A stretch of 64,000 nt of DNA, from assembly GCA_021904315.1 (NCBI GenBank), contig CM038907.1:19413223-19477222 (forward strand). Direction: 5' to 3'. Source of the stretch: Sphagnum magellanicum. Its lineage: Eukaryota > Streptophyta > Sphagnopsida > Sphagnales > Sphagnaceae. Under the pieces are notes generated by a model. It searched no databases and was not told the origin of the DNA. It saw nothing but the letters and a program-made list of their open reading frames with translations. Shown one piece after another: positions 53,920 to 64,000 of the stretch. Position 1 is the first letter of the stretch. Every line of letters begins with the position of its first letter. Both the position numbers and the translations under genes were made by a program.

Positions 53920-56264
53920 CAGTAGAACCTCTATAATTTTGTCACCTAGGGACCGGCAGCCAGTGATAAAGTTTGAGAGGTTATAAGTTATGGGAGAGTT
54001 TGGAATTGTGAGCCACAGGGTTCAAAAGTTGCAGGCTGCTCTTTTTTCCCATTTTCTTTGCATTTTTGATCATCAAGGCAACCCGTCTTTGGCAGAGAAA
54101 AAGGGTGAAAAAATCTGAAGTCTTGCACTTTTTTTCCGAACCTGCTTCTAACCGGAGTATTGTCCCTCCAGCGCACTTCACACTTTGCCCTAAACTAGAT
54201 ATACATGGTACAGATTTGAGCTACACTCTGCAGAAGGTCGCAGAGACCCCTTGGAAAGTCACGGAATGTTCTGGAGCCTTCTTGTCGATGCAGTACTTGA
54301 TTAATCTGGTCATATCCACATGAATTGGTAGGGACGGAACATCAAGGAACATTTTGGAAAGTCAACGAACGACCAGTTTTTGCTTCAAACTGTATCCCCA
54401 GATATGTAGCTCAATTGCCGAGCGAATACAAAGACTTGTAGATCGACTTTGTTACACTGCTTGTGCATAAAAGCAGGGCAAGACCCATTTTTTTTCTTCA
54501 CCAACAACCAACAATGGCGAAGTCCCCCAAACCAACTCGCCGCCATCTGACGGAATCCCTGCGCATTGCCCTCTGTCGATATAAGAGGGACAACCCAGCC
54601 TTCAGTCAGAGGGCCCTGGTGAAGTGGTTAGAGGAAATTCATTAGGTGACGGTGACGCAGGCGACAATCAGCAACACTTTGTAGCGTTCGGCGGAGCTGT
54701 TGGCACGGGAAGAAACTGTAAATGGGAACACCAAAACCCGGCGACCGGTCATGTATCAGGATGTGGATGAAGCCTTGGCGCAGTGGGTGGAGGCGTACCA
54801 AGCTAATATCAACATCAGCGAGGAGATGATCCGCCAAAAGGTTGCCCAATTCCTGGAGAGGCTGCATCCTGACGCGCCAAAATTCGAGTTCTCGAGCGGA
54901 TGGCTGGCCAAATTCAAGCAACAGCATCAGATACGGTCGCACCGTCGATATGGCGAGAGTGGTGCTGCGGACACGGAGATCATCGAGGAGTCCCTGCCAC
55001 GCATCCGCACAATCCTAGACCAATATGCACTTGCTAACATATACAACATGGACGAAATTGGGCTTTTCTACCGTATGCAAGCCGACAACTCGCTTGCCAC
55101 CAGACAGCTCGAAGGCTACAAGCAGAACAAGGAGCGCATCACCATCACTGTATGCTGCAACGCTGACGAGTCTGAAAAATTGCCACTCTGGATCATCGAC
55201 AAGTCGTTTCGCCCCCGCTGCTTCAAGAACATCAACATCGACAACCTCGACTACAAGTACCACGCCAACAAAAATGCCTGGATGACACAAAACGTCTTCA
55301 AACTGTGGTTAACGGCTTTTGATCGGCGCATGGATGGATGGAAGGTGATACTGCTCCTCGACAATTGCAGTGCGCACATTAAAGACCCCGATCTGGAGAA
55401 GTTCAACATTCAACTAAAGAACACAACATTGCTCTACCTGCCGCCAAACACCACCTCGAAAATTCAACTGTGCGACACTAGAATCATTTGCACATTCAAG
55501 GCCTATTACCGCCGTCGATTCAACAACCAACTGTTGTTAAGGATTGAAAGCAGCGCCGCAGACCCGGAGAAGATCAACCTCCTTGACGACATCTAAAATG
55601 CCATCGCAGCCTGGAAGCAGGTTGTTTAATCAACGACCATCAAGAACTGTTTCCAGCACTACCAACTCGGCTCAGATGCGACCGCCACCCAGGAAATCGA
55701 ACCCCTCGCTGAACTGGTCGCTGAACTGGAAAAGCAAATTTGTCAATTCCACTATCGCAACCCCATGGAAATCCGCAACCTTCTCAACTATCTTGACGAG
55801 GAGATAGTTGCCAGCGTGCCCACCGACGATGACATTACAGAGGCTATCATCGAGCAATTCCAACCATCGCCGCTGCCCGCGGACAATGACGATGACGATG
55901 ACAGCCAGGAGCTTTCGGTGGTCACATCGGGGGAGGCATCGGAGATGGTTTCCAAGCTCCAACTCTTCTGGACACAGCAAAAGGACAACGATCCTGCTTT
56001 TGTTGACTCGATTGTGAAGATGAATGACAAAGTACGCCATCTCCACCAGAATAGTCTTAAATAGAGGCCTATCACTAGCTATTTCCACCATAACTGATCG
56101 AGAAATAAACAAATTATAAAATTATAAAATTGTTGAGAAAGAGGAAAAGTGATAAGTTATAAGAATATAAAATTTTTGCCTGGTCCCATTGATGGACCGG
56201 GCCGGAGTGATAAAATTTGAGAGGTTATAAAATTTGGGGGGATCAGTTTATAAAGGTTCTACTG
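53920..56264 (+). mobile_element. pogo/Tigger-type DNA transposon, copy 1 (2345 bp)
   Basis: The element begins CAGTAGAACCTCTATAA and ends TTATAAAGGTTCTACTG, terminal inverted repeats flanked by TA on both sides (53918-53919 and 56265-56266), the target-site rule of Tc1/mariner-pogo elements. As I recall it, the terminal sequence is close to that of the plant Emigrant/Lemi1 elements. A near-identical 25-bp direct repeat lies just inside each end (53962-53986 and 56206-56230). The single transposase frame (54514-56097) is full length but interrupted by stops, so this copy is non-autonomous. A sister copy lies inverted at 58539-60889. Confidence 0.93.
54514..56097 (+). pseudogene. pogo/Tigger-type transposase, copy 1 (stop-interrupted)
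   Basis: The 528-codon frame is collinear from ATG 54514 to TGA 56095-56097 with no net frameshift. Domain order: Psq/CENP-B-type HTH (about 9-60), second HTH of the CENP-B/Tc5 type (about 85-150), DDE_1 catalytic domain (about 180-360) with NMDEIGLFYRM and ILLLDNCSAH carrying the first two acidic residues and a PPNTTSKIQ...CD segment for the third, then an acidic tail with DDDDD. In-frame stops lie at 54643 (TAG), 54682 (TAG), 55594 (TAA), 55627 (TAA) and 56062 (TAG). Copy 2 has CAG or CAA at four of these five places. The last stop falls just before a QRPITSYF-like PIP-box tail that copy 2 retains (here the Q codon is TAG). Confidence 0.9.
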
Positions 56265-56266
56265 TA

Positions 56267-58536
56267 ATCATCAATTATACATGGTGGATGTTTTGTTTTA
56301 AAGAAGGCAGATTTTATGAAAATTTTTATAAGGAAGGAACAAAAGATATAGGCAATCGAGAGATTGAGGTTATAACGATAGTTGAAGGGAAAAGTCATTG
56401 AAGAAGAAGAAACCTCATTATTATGAAAAAGAACAACAATCGCAATTGGTGTTGGCAACAAAGAAAATGTTTGAATTTGATGACTAATGAATCACACATA
56501 CTTAGATGGTGAGGAAAAGGAACACTAGATTGATGCACATGATATTGATATCTAGGTTGATGATATAATTTTCATGGAATTATTAAATGAATAGATGTTG
56601 TTATTGATGTTATGAAAATCAACTGGGCAAAGAAAAAGATAATAAATTATTACTAGCATGACAATAAGTTATATTTCAGGGGCTTGTTTGTGCTAAAACT
56701 AGAATAGAATAATTTATTGGTCATTCAAATGCATGAATATTTGGGGCATTTTGGGGAACAAAAGATTCTAACAAAAAATTGCAAGTCGTATTTCTGGCAC
56801 AATAGAACTGAAAATGTGAAAGTAGTTGTGAAAATGTGCCAACATTGTCAGATGGTGAAAAGAGGGGGGACATTCAATCTAAAGATGAAGAACTAGAGAA
56901 CATACTTGTCTGTGAGCTCTTTTATAAAGTGGCCATGGATATTGCAAGTCCTTTGCCCAAACCCAAGGCAAGGAACCAATACATCTTGGTAACCATTGAT
57001 CATTATTCCAAATGGTGTGAAGCTAAAATTGTTTTTTATCACAACATTAAGATTGTTGCCAAGTTTTTTGAAAATGACATCAATTGTAGGTATGGCGTTC
57101 CTAAGTTGATCCTCATAGATGACAAAGGAGAATGGTCAGTAAAATTTGACATAATGTGTAAGGATTATCACATCACCCATCAACATACAACCTTTCGGTG
57201 GCTACAATGCAATAGGATGGTTGAACATTTAATCAAGACAATTAAACATGGAATTATGATTTTTTCTATAACACCTGAACATGTTGATTATTCAGATGAA
57301 CAATTGGCCAAAATAATGTTTGGGTATCATTGTGGAGTTCGGGCCAACACTGAGTTTTTTCCTTTCATGATATTGTTTAAGCATGCACCGCGTATTAAAG
57401 CTAACAACTACCTACAATCTTTGACTATTATTATGGATGAAATTGTCGATGTTGAAACTATTGCAAAATGATTCATCAAGAAGATCAAACTTTTGGCAAG
57501 TATTCATGAGAATGTGTTGCTCAATGTTGAACAAACACAAAAGAAGTAGAAGCGAACATGTGGCACAAGGAAAGGAAAACACATTCTTGAGGGATTTGTC
57601 TTAGGGAAAACTATGATCAAAATGAAAAAAATTGGGGAAAAAAAAGGTTTTAATATCAAGTTAAAAAGGACCATATCTATTATTGGGGTATTTTGATGGA
57701 AATGAAGACACTGATTTTGATGAAAATAACAAGTTGTGCATAGTTAGAGATGTTGATGAACATCAATGGGAGTGCTCAATAAATGATCTACAACTTTATC
57801 ATGTTGAACAAACCTGAATCAAACTGAGGGACTCAACTTTTTAAGGAATAGAGGGGTTACATATGTGAACAAATATGAGGTGATGACATGATGCTTATAG
57901 TGTGAACACAAGTAAGGTTTAGGTTTTTAGTTTGTCGTGGTTTATGTTTTCCATAGCGATGGCAACAAAATCGTATCGTTGTTGTTTTTCCTAGATTATG
58001 CATTGTCACAAGTGACTTCATCAGTGCAGTTGAAAGAAAGAAGGCTTGTTTGTTGTTTGTGTGTAATGCATGAATTATTTTGATGGAACTTATGGTGAAG
58101 AAGAATGGAGTTGCATTTATGGTTTGTGGAGGGAGATTGTGTTTTGGGATATAAAGAGGCTAAAAGATGAGCTAAGTGATTAACATTATTGTAGTGCATA
58201 TTTGTTTTTCTATTTCTACTATCATATTTTTTTCCCTTGTGTCGGTAACTACACAGTGAAAATGGATAATGTATTTAGGATACTAGATAAAGAGTTAGTG
58301 TTGAGGTGTGATGGTGGATTCAAATGGTTCCAGCTGCAATCAGTTGAGCATGTAGAATTACAGGAAACATGCATTTGTCCAAAAAATGTTTAGGGAGTTG
58401 AGTACAATTGGGTGGATGATTTCTATTGGCATGTTAAATGTGAAAATTCTTTCTTGGGAGTCCTTGAGTTACAGTGGATTGTTAGAAAAGGACCAAACTT
58501 TAGTTATGCTTCAAAGATGAACTTGTAATTTGAGTT
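56267..58536. other. Spacer between the two pogo-like elements
   Basis: About 2.27 kb of AT-rich DNA separates the inverted copies. Its middle holds a degraded Ty3/gypsy integrase fossil (about 56700-57840). The rest (56267-56700 and 57840-58536) shows no recognisable gene. Confidence 0.6.
56700..57840 (+). mobile_element. Ty3/gypsy retrotransposon fossil: integrase part of pol
   Basis: A fragment of an LTR retrotransposon. It shows a zinc-finger-like start (HEYLGHFGEQK, then C-x2-C), an integrase core (MDIASPLPKP, VTIDHYSKWCEA, GVPKLILIDDKG) and the beginning of the C-terminal region. No flanking LTRs, gag, protease or reverse transcriptase were seen nearby. The fossil is clearly broken, with several breaks, and looks old. 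It lies wholly between the two pogo-like elements. Confidence 0.8.
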
Positions 58537-58538
58537 TA

Positions 58539-60889
58539 CATAGTAGAACCTCTATAAACTGATTCCCCCAAATTTTATAACCTCTCAAATTTTATCACTT
58601 CGGCCCGGTCCATCAATGGGATCAGGCAAAAAATTTATATTCTTATAACTTATCACTTTTCCTCTTTCCCAACAATTTTATAATTTTATAATTCGTTTAT
58701 TTCTCGATCAGTTATGGTGGAAATAACTAGTGATAGGCCTCTGTTTAAGACTATTCTGGTGGAGATGGCGTACTTTGTCATTCATCTTCACAATCGAGTC
58801 AACAAAAGCAGGATGCTGTCCTTTTGCTATGTCCAGAAGAGTTGGAGCTTGGAAACCATCTCCGATGCCTCCCCTGATGTGACCACCGAAAGCTCCTGGC
58901 TGTCATCGTCATCGTCATCGTCATTGTCCGCGGGTAGCGGCGATGGTTGGAATTGCTCGATGATAGCCTTTGTAATGTCATCGTCGGTGGGCACGCTGGC
59001 AACTATCTCCTCGTCAATATAGTTGAGAAGGTTACGAATTTCCATGGGGTTGCGATAATGGAATTGACGAATTTGCTCTCCAGTTCAACGACTAATTCAG
59101 CGGGGGGTTCGATTTCCTGGGTGGCAATCGCATCTGAGCCGAGTTGGTAGTGCTGGAAACAGTTCTTAATGGTCGTTGATTAGACATCTTACTTCCAGGC
59201 TGCGATGGCGTTTTGGATGCCGTCAAGGAGGTTGATCTTCTCTGGGTCTGCGACACTGCTTTCAATCCTTGACAGCAGTTGGTTGTTGAATCAACGGCGG
59301 TAATAGGCCTTGAATGTGCGAATGATTCTAGCGTCGCACGGTTGAATTTTCGAGGTGGTGTTTGGCAGCAGGTAGAGCAATGTTGTGTTCTTTAGTTGAA
59401 TGTTGAACTTCTCCAGATCGGCGTCTTTGATGTGCGCATTGCAATTGTCGAGGAGCAGTATCACCTTCCGTCCATCCATGCGCCGATCAAAAGCCGTTAA
59501 CCACAATTTGAAAACGTTTTGTGTCATCCAGGCATTTTTGTTGGCGTGGTACTTGTAGTCGAGGTTGTCGATGTTGATGTTCTTGAAGCAGCGGGGGCGA
59601 AACGACTTGTCGATGATCCAGAGTGGCAATTTGTCAGACCCGTCAGTGTTGCAGCATACAGTGATGGTGATGCGCTCCTTGTTCTACTTGTAGCCTTCGA
59701 GCTATCTGGTGGCAAGCGAGTTGTCGGCTTGCATACGGTAGAAAAGCCCAGTTTCGTCCATGTTGTATATGTTAGCAAGTGCATACTAGTCCAGGATTGT
59801 GCGGATGCGTGGCAGGGATTCCTCGATGATCTTCGTGTCCGCAACACCACTCTCGCCAAATTGACGGTGCGACCGTATCTGATGTCGTTGCTTGAATTTG
59901 GCTAGCCATCCGCTCGAGAACTCGAATTTTGGCACGTCAGGATGCAGCCTCTCCAGGAATTGGGCAACCTTCTGGCGGATCATCTCCTCGCTGATGTTGA
60001 TATTAGCTTGGTACGCCTCCACCCACTGCGCCAAGGCTTCATCCACATCCTGATACATGACCGGTCGCCGGGTTTTGGTGTTCCCATTTACAGTTTCTTC
60101 CCGTGCCAACAGCTCCGCCGAACGCTGCAAAGTGTTGCTGATTGTCGCCTGCGTCACCGTCACCTGATGAATCTCCTCCAACCACTTCACCAAGGCCCTC
60201 TGACTGAAGGCTGGGTTGTCCCTCTTATATCGACAGAGGGCAATGCGCAGGGATTCCGTCAGATGGCGGCGAGCTGGTTTGGGGGACTTCGCCATTGTTG
60301 GTTGCTGGTGAAGAAAAAAAATGGGTCTTGCCCTGCTTTTATGCACAAGCAGTGTAACAAAGTCGATCTACAAGTCTTTGTATTCGCTCGGCAATTGAAC
60401 TACATATCTGGGGATACAGTTCGAAGCAGAAACTGGTCGTTCGTCGATTTTCCAGAATGTTACCTGATGTTCCGTCCCTACCGATTCATGTGGATCTAAC
60501 CGGATTAATCAAGTACTGTATCGACAAGAAGGCTCCAAAACGTTCCGTGACTTTCCAAGGGGTCTCTGCGACCTTCTGCAAAGTGTAGCTGAGATCTGTA
60601 CCGTGTATATCTAGTTTAGGGCAAAGTGTGAAGTGCGCTGGAAGGACAATACTCCGGTTAGAAGCAGGTTCGGAAAAAAAATGCTGGACTTCAGATTTTT
60701 TCACCCTTTTTCTCTGCCAAAGACGGGTTGCCTTGATGATCAAAAATGCAAAGAAAATGGGGAAAAAAAGCAGCTTGCAGCTTTTGAACCCTGCGGCTCA
60801 CAGTTCCAAACTCTCCCATAACTTATAACCTCTCAAACTTTATTACTAACTGCCGGTCCCTAGGTGACAAAATTATAGAGGTTCTACTG
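58539..60889 (-). mobile_element. pogo/Tigger-type DNA transposon, copy 2, inverted (about 2351 bp)
   Basis: This is the same element as 53920-56264 in reverse orientation, highly similar along its whole length. The right end finishes GGTTCTACTG followed by TA (60890-60891). The left end reads TA-CATAGTAGAACC (TA at 58537-58538), as if two bases (TA) had been added inside the terminal CAGTAGAACC. Subterminal repeats and the acidic-tail codons are conserved; copy 2 has two more Asp codons in the acidic run. Its transposase is broken differently from copy 1. Confidence 0.92.
58708..60295 (-). pseudogene. pogo/Tigger-type transposase, copy 2 (stops and frameshifts)
   Basis: The frame starts at ATG 60295 (MAKSPKPARRHLTESLR) and its end corresponds to TGA at 58710-58708. 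The span of 1588 bp is not a multiple of three. It includes six extra bases in the acidic run and at least one single-base deletion near 59080, so frame is lost in the C-terminal third. In-frame stops relative to copy 1 lie at about 59788, 59704, 59686, 59293, 59191 and 59182. The N-terminal 170 codons are open and give the best view of the DNA-binding region (FSQRALVKWLEEIHQVTVTQ). The end keeps LKQRPITSYFHHN before the stop, a PIP-box-like tail. Confidence 0.88.
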
Positions 60890-60959
60890 TATTAATAAAA
60901 TGTCAATGGTTGATGTTAAAACAACACTCATGATGTTGAATCAATTTTTGTTCCAACCT

Positions 60960-61560
60960 TCTAAACCTAGACCATTATTCCCCCATTTTAGTAAGGATGT
61001 TATTAATACCTTAAATTTCACCAATGAAATCATCATCATTTGTAGCTTCTCCTATTGGGTTCCTACTTAAGGCATCAACATTAGTGTGTCACAATCCCAA
61101 TCGATGGATTATCTTGAAGCAAAATTTGAAGCATGTAAATCCATTTGCCTCTCCATCCATTTGCATCTAAAATATTATCCAACCACTCCAATGGTTTATG
61201 ATTAGATTTTAATACAAAATGGTTCCTATGCAATACTAGCTAAAGTGCATGATGTCCCAAATTAATGCATAACATTTTCCTTCCATGAAGTGGAATTTGC
61301 TATGCACTTGAAACAAACTCTTATTAACATAGGCCACTACATTTTCATTCTTGGCCTCCTTTTATGACAAAATTGCCCCAACACCCCGTGGTGATCAATC
61401 AACATCCAATAGAAACTACATGCTAAAATTAAATCAAATTATAACATGAGCCTCCACAAGTGCCTTCTTCAACGTGACAAATGAAATTTCATGTCATCAT
61501 TTAACCTTGGTATGACGTGTAAAGTGCATGCCATTTCAACTTAATTGTTTTATTCAATTA
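60960..61560 (-). mobile_element. Ty3/gypsy retrotransposon fossil: RNase H part of pol
   Basis: On the minus strand, scattered blocks resemble the RNase H region of gypsy pol: a segment like SNHKPLEWLDNI, then GKWI-x-ML, and VDALSRN-like residues near the end. The fossil is badly broken, short and probably old. It lies on the opposite strand to the integrase fossil at 56700-57840, so the two are unlikely to be one intact insertion. Confidence 0.5.
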
Positions 61561-61880
61561 AATGTTACAAAAGACACCTTGATGGATGGATGACATATGT
61601 CAAAAATCTATAAACACGTTATGAGTCATTGCACATGACCAAAAATCAACTTAATTTAGCCCATGTAGTTAGCATAACCAAAAGTCAACCTAGCCTAGCC
61701 TAGTTCACATAACCAAAAATCAACCTAACTTAACCTAGCTACTTATGTTAAACAACCTAGGCTACTTAACCTAGGCTAAGTGGCCTAGATTAAAAGCAAA
61801 CGTCAGACTTCTAGCCCAAGAAGCCTAAATTAAGCTACTTAACTTAAGCCAAATGGCCTAGGTATCATAGGTTGCAAGAA

Positions 61881-61926
61881 TGAGGACTTGAACCCTTCAC
61901 CTTCACTTTTGGGGTTCAAGTCCTCA
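61881..61926. repeat. 15-bp perfect inverted repeat, 16-nt loop
   Basis: TGAGGACTTGAACCC (61881-61895) pairs exactly with GGGTTCAAGTCCTCA (61912-61926). The arm GGGTTCAAGTCC is like a tRNA T-arm, but no full tRNA cloverleaf fits around it. Confidence 0.85.
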
Positions 61927-64000
61927 TCCATTGCACTATCACTTTTTTTTATATTAATAGTATTTAACACAAAGTTATAAAGCTCAAAATTTTTAGCCTT
62001 GAATTAACCTTGGCCACCCTAGTTGACCTAGGTCAACCTACTTATTACCTACCAACTTAACCTAAACCTAGACTTAAACATCCTTGGGTTGATTTAAGAT
62101 GAACTAATTTGTCAACTTATATTACTTACTGATCTAGCTTATGTTAATTACCTAAGCATTATTAGGCTAAAAAATAAATTAACCTAAGATAATTATGTTG
62201 AATCATAGTCACATCTAGTAGCACAAACTTAAAGTGGTCACAAACTTGATAAATATCTTGTGTGACTTGGAAAAAAACCTAAAGCTATAAGAACTTAAGC
62301 AAGCCTACTTAAGTTAACCTATTAATAGGGTAACATATTCTAAGTATATCTAAACATACTAGATGTAATAAATTTCTTATGTTGAATTAAGTAATTTACA
62401 AGGTAGCATATATTACAAAGTAGGTCTTTATTAAGCAACCCACATACATTAATTAACTTAATAGGTATGTTAACCTAAACTAATGTGTGAAGTAGTTAAA
62501 AAGTCAAGGAATTATGTGTCACCTTTTTCAAAACAACTATTAATATTTAGTTATAATTACAACTTAATAGTAGATTGTTTAGTACACATACACATGAATG
62601 TGAATTCATGACTTCAAAAACCTCATGGCACACAAAAAATTATGGCATGCTATGATAAATATTGATGCCATAAATTTAAGACAAACAAAAACTTATGGTG
62701 TCACAAAAAATCATGGATTGCCATGAAAATTTGTGACACCTTATTATCAAATGGCATGCCATGTCATCATCATATGGAAGATCGAATTATTATTAATCAC
62801 AAAAGATAACAATATTTTCAACTAACTAATAAATGAGATTAATTCATCAAATTAATGACATGAATCATGATGTGGACAAATAGGACCACATCATCTTGTT
62901 GGCATATATCATGCCATGTCATCATCATGGGAGTTTGAATCATTGTTAATTGGCAAGGTGGTTGCTTCTTGCAATTAACTTATTAATGAACAAAAATTGA
63001 AAAATGATATGATAATTTATCAAAAAAACTAATAAGTTGTATTGATTGTAGTTACAAAACCATGATGCCGTGTGGCATGTTGATGTATTTTGCCATTACT
63101 TAATGATTGTTATGACTAAATAGTTATAAATGTATTTGAAAAAAACAATAGTCATTTTTATGTATGGTTCAAAAAATAAGATTTGTTGTACTGAAGGGAA
63201 AGTTTTTGGACTTGCATCTTGATGCAAAGAGCTCCATTGAAGGATTGGACATCATCTCTAACATAGTGACCAACCAATAAATGCCCCATTTTATCCAAAA
63301 TAATTTATGAATCATCATGTTAATTAATAGTCAACTATTTTATTACCAAGTGCACATGGAATGCCACATCATCTTGTTGTGAAACTATAAGTCGTTATTC
63401 TAGCCACAAAAGTCAAGGTATTTTAAATTAAATAATTTTAATTTATTTAAAACATATTATTATAATTTCAAATATATATGTATCTATCCAAAAAAGCCCA
63501 TTAGTTGTGATACTAACTATAGTCACAAAACCATGACATCACATGACATCTCAATGGCCTTTGCAACTACATAGTGATTTTTGTGACTAAATAGTTATAA
63601 TTGTAGTTGAAAAGGACAGCAGTTGTTTTTTTGACCAATCAAAAAACCCATAATGTGTTGTTGTGTAAGTAGGTAGGTAGGTTGTAAGTGACTTGTAAGT
63701 AGGATGGTAGGGTTAGGCTAGGTAGGTAGGTTTAAAACAATCCAATTTTGTGTTTGGGTTTAACATGTAAGGAACCTCTTTCATTGGCTCATCCCAAATG
63801 ACATTTGGTACTTGGTTTCTAAACAAGACAAATGCACTTATGACATAATGTGCACACTTGAAATCCAAAGCAAAAGATATGGGATAAAAAATTTAATTGC
63901 AGGTGCGACAAATGTAGCCTACTAGCCATAAATATATTACCATAATAAATTATATATATTCATTATTAAAATTGATTAAAAATATTTACAAATAATTAAT

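Larger units (their letters stand above)
60892..64000. other. AT-rich intergenic DNA to the window edge
   Basis: No host gene is supported. The first part (about 60960-61560) holds a gypsy fossil. From about 61660 to 62480 the words AACCTAG and CTTAACCTAGG recur often on both strands. Near 63665-63740 there is a GTAGGTAGG-rich stretch. The remainder is AT-rich and featureless to me. Confidence 0.5.

Noticed and set aside
61860-61930. tRNA gene
   Set aside because: Only a T-arm-like hairpin is present; acceptor, D and anticodon arms cannot be placed.

Overview
The window looks like nuclear DNA of a land plant, or close streptophyte relative, whose sperm still swim. The coding genes are plant-type: an AGCVIII (D6PK-like) kinase, a DEK_C/SWIB protein, a PB1-Raf-like kinase and a membrane-anchored START protein. 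Introns are short GT-AG introns, and copies of the plant telomere motif TTTAGGG occur. A sixth-of-the-window minus-strand stretch also hides a seven-exon gene of the CCDC96/CCDC113 ciliary coiled-coil family. Flowering plants and conifers have no motile cilia, so a bryophyte, lycophyte or fern is the best guess; cycads, Ginkgo and charophytes stay possible. The species is not identified.

Layout. 1-5500: AT-rich intergenic DNA with a 41-bp telomere-motif tandem repeat. 5500-10029: AGCVIII kinase gene (+, 8 exons) behind a GA-rich leader that contains a tandem duplication. 10030-20159: mostly AT-rich intergenic DNA with several minisatellites. 20160-23077: DEK_C/SWIB gene (+, 5 exons), followed by an unexplained two-exon open frame at 24148-24602. 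25945-32258: PB1-Raf-like kinase (-, 8 exons), probably with a further N-terminal exon at 32550-33054. 35934-40191: ciliary coiled-coil gene (-). 40192-44648: AT-rich DNA. 44649-47209: START-domain lipid-binding protein (-, 6 exons). 47210-53917: low-complexity flank with minisatellites, G/C homopolymers, a GC island and a long hairpin. 53920-60889: two inverted pogo/Tigger-type DNA transposons around a degraded Ty3/gypsy integrase fossil. 60892-64000: AT-rich DNA with a second gypsy fossil.

How they relate. The host genes do not form a pathway or cluster. The AGCVIII kinase is expected to act at the plasma membrane in polar auxin transport, the Raf-like kinase in stress or hormone signalling, the SWIB protein in chromatin or transcription, the START protein in lipid binding at membranes, and the coiled-coil protein in the sperm flagellum. 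The most informative parts are the hidden cilium gene and the pogo pair. Comparing the two pogo copies exposes a mutation pattern (nearly all stops are C-to-T changes) and a C-terminal PCNA-binding-type (PIP-box) tail that one copy has lost. All exon borders were read by eye from splice signals, phase continuity and family resemblance; no search or alignment program was run.
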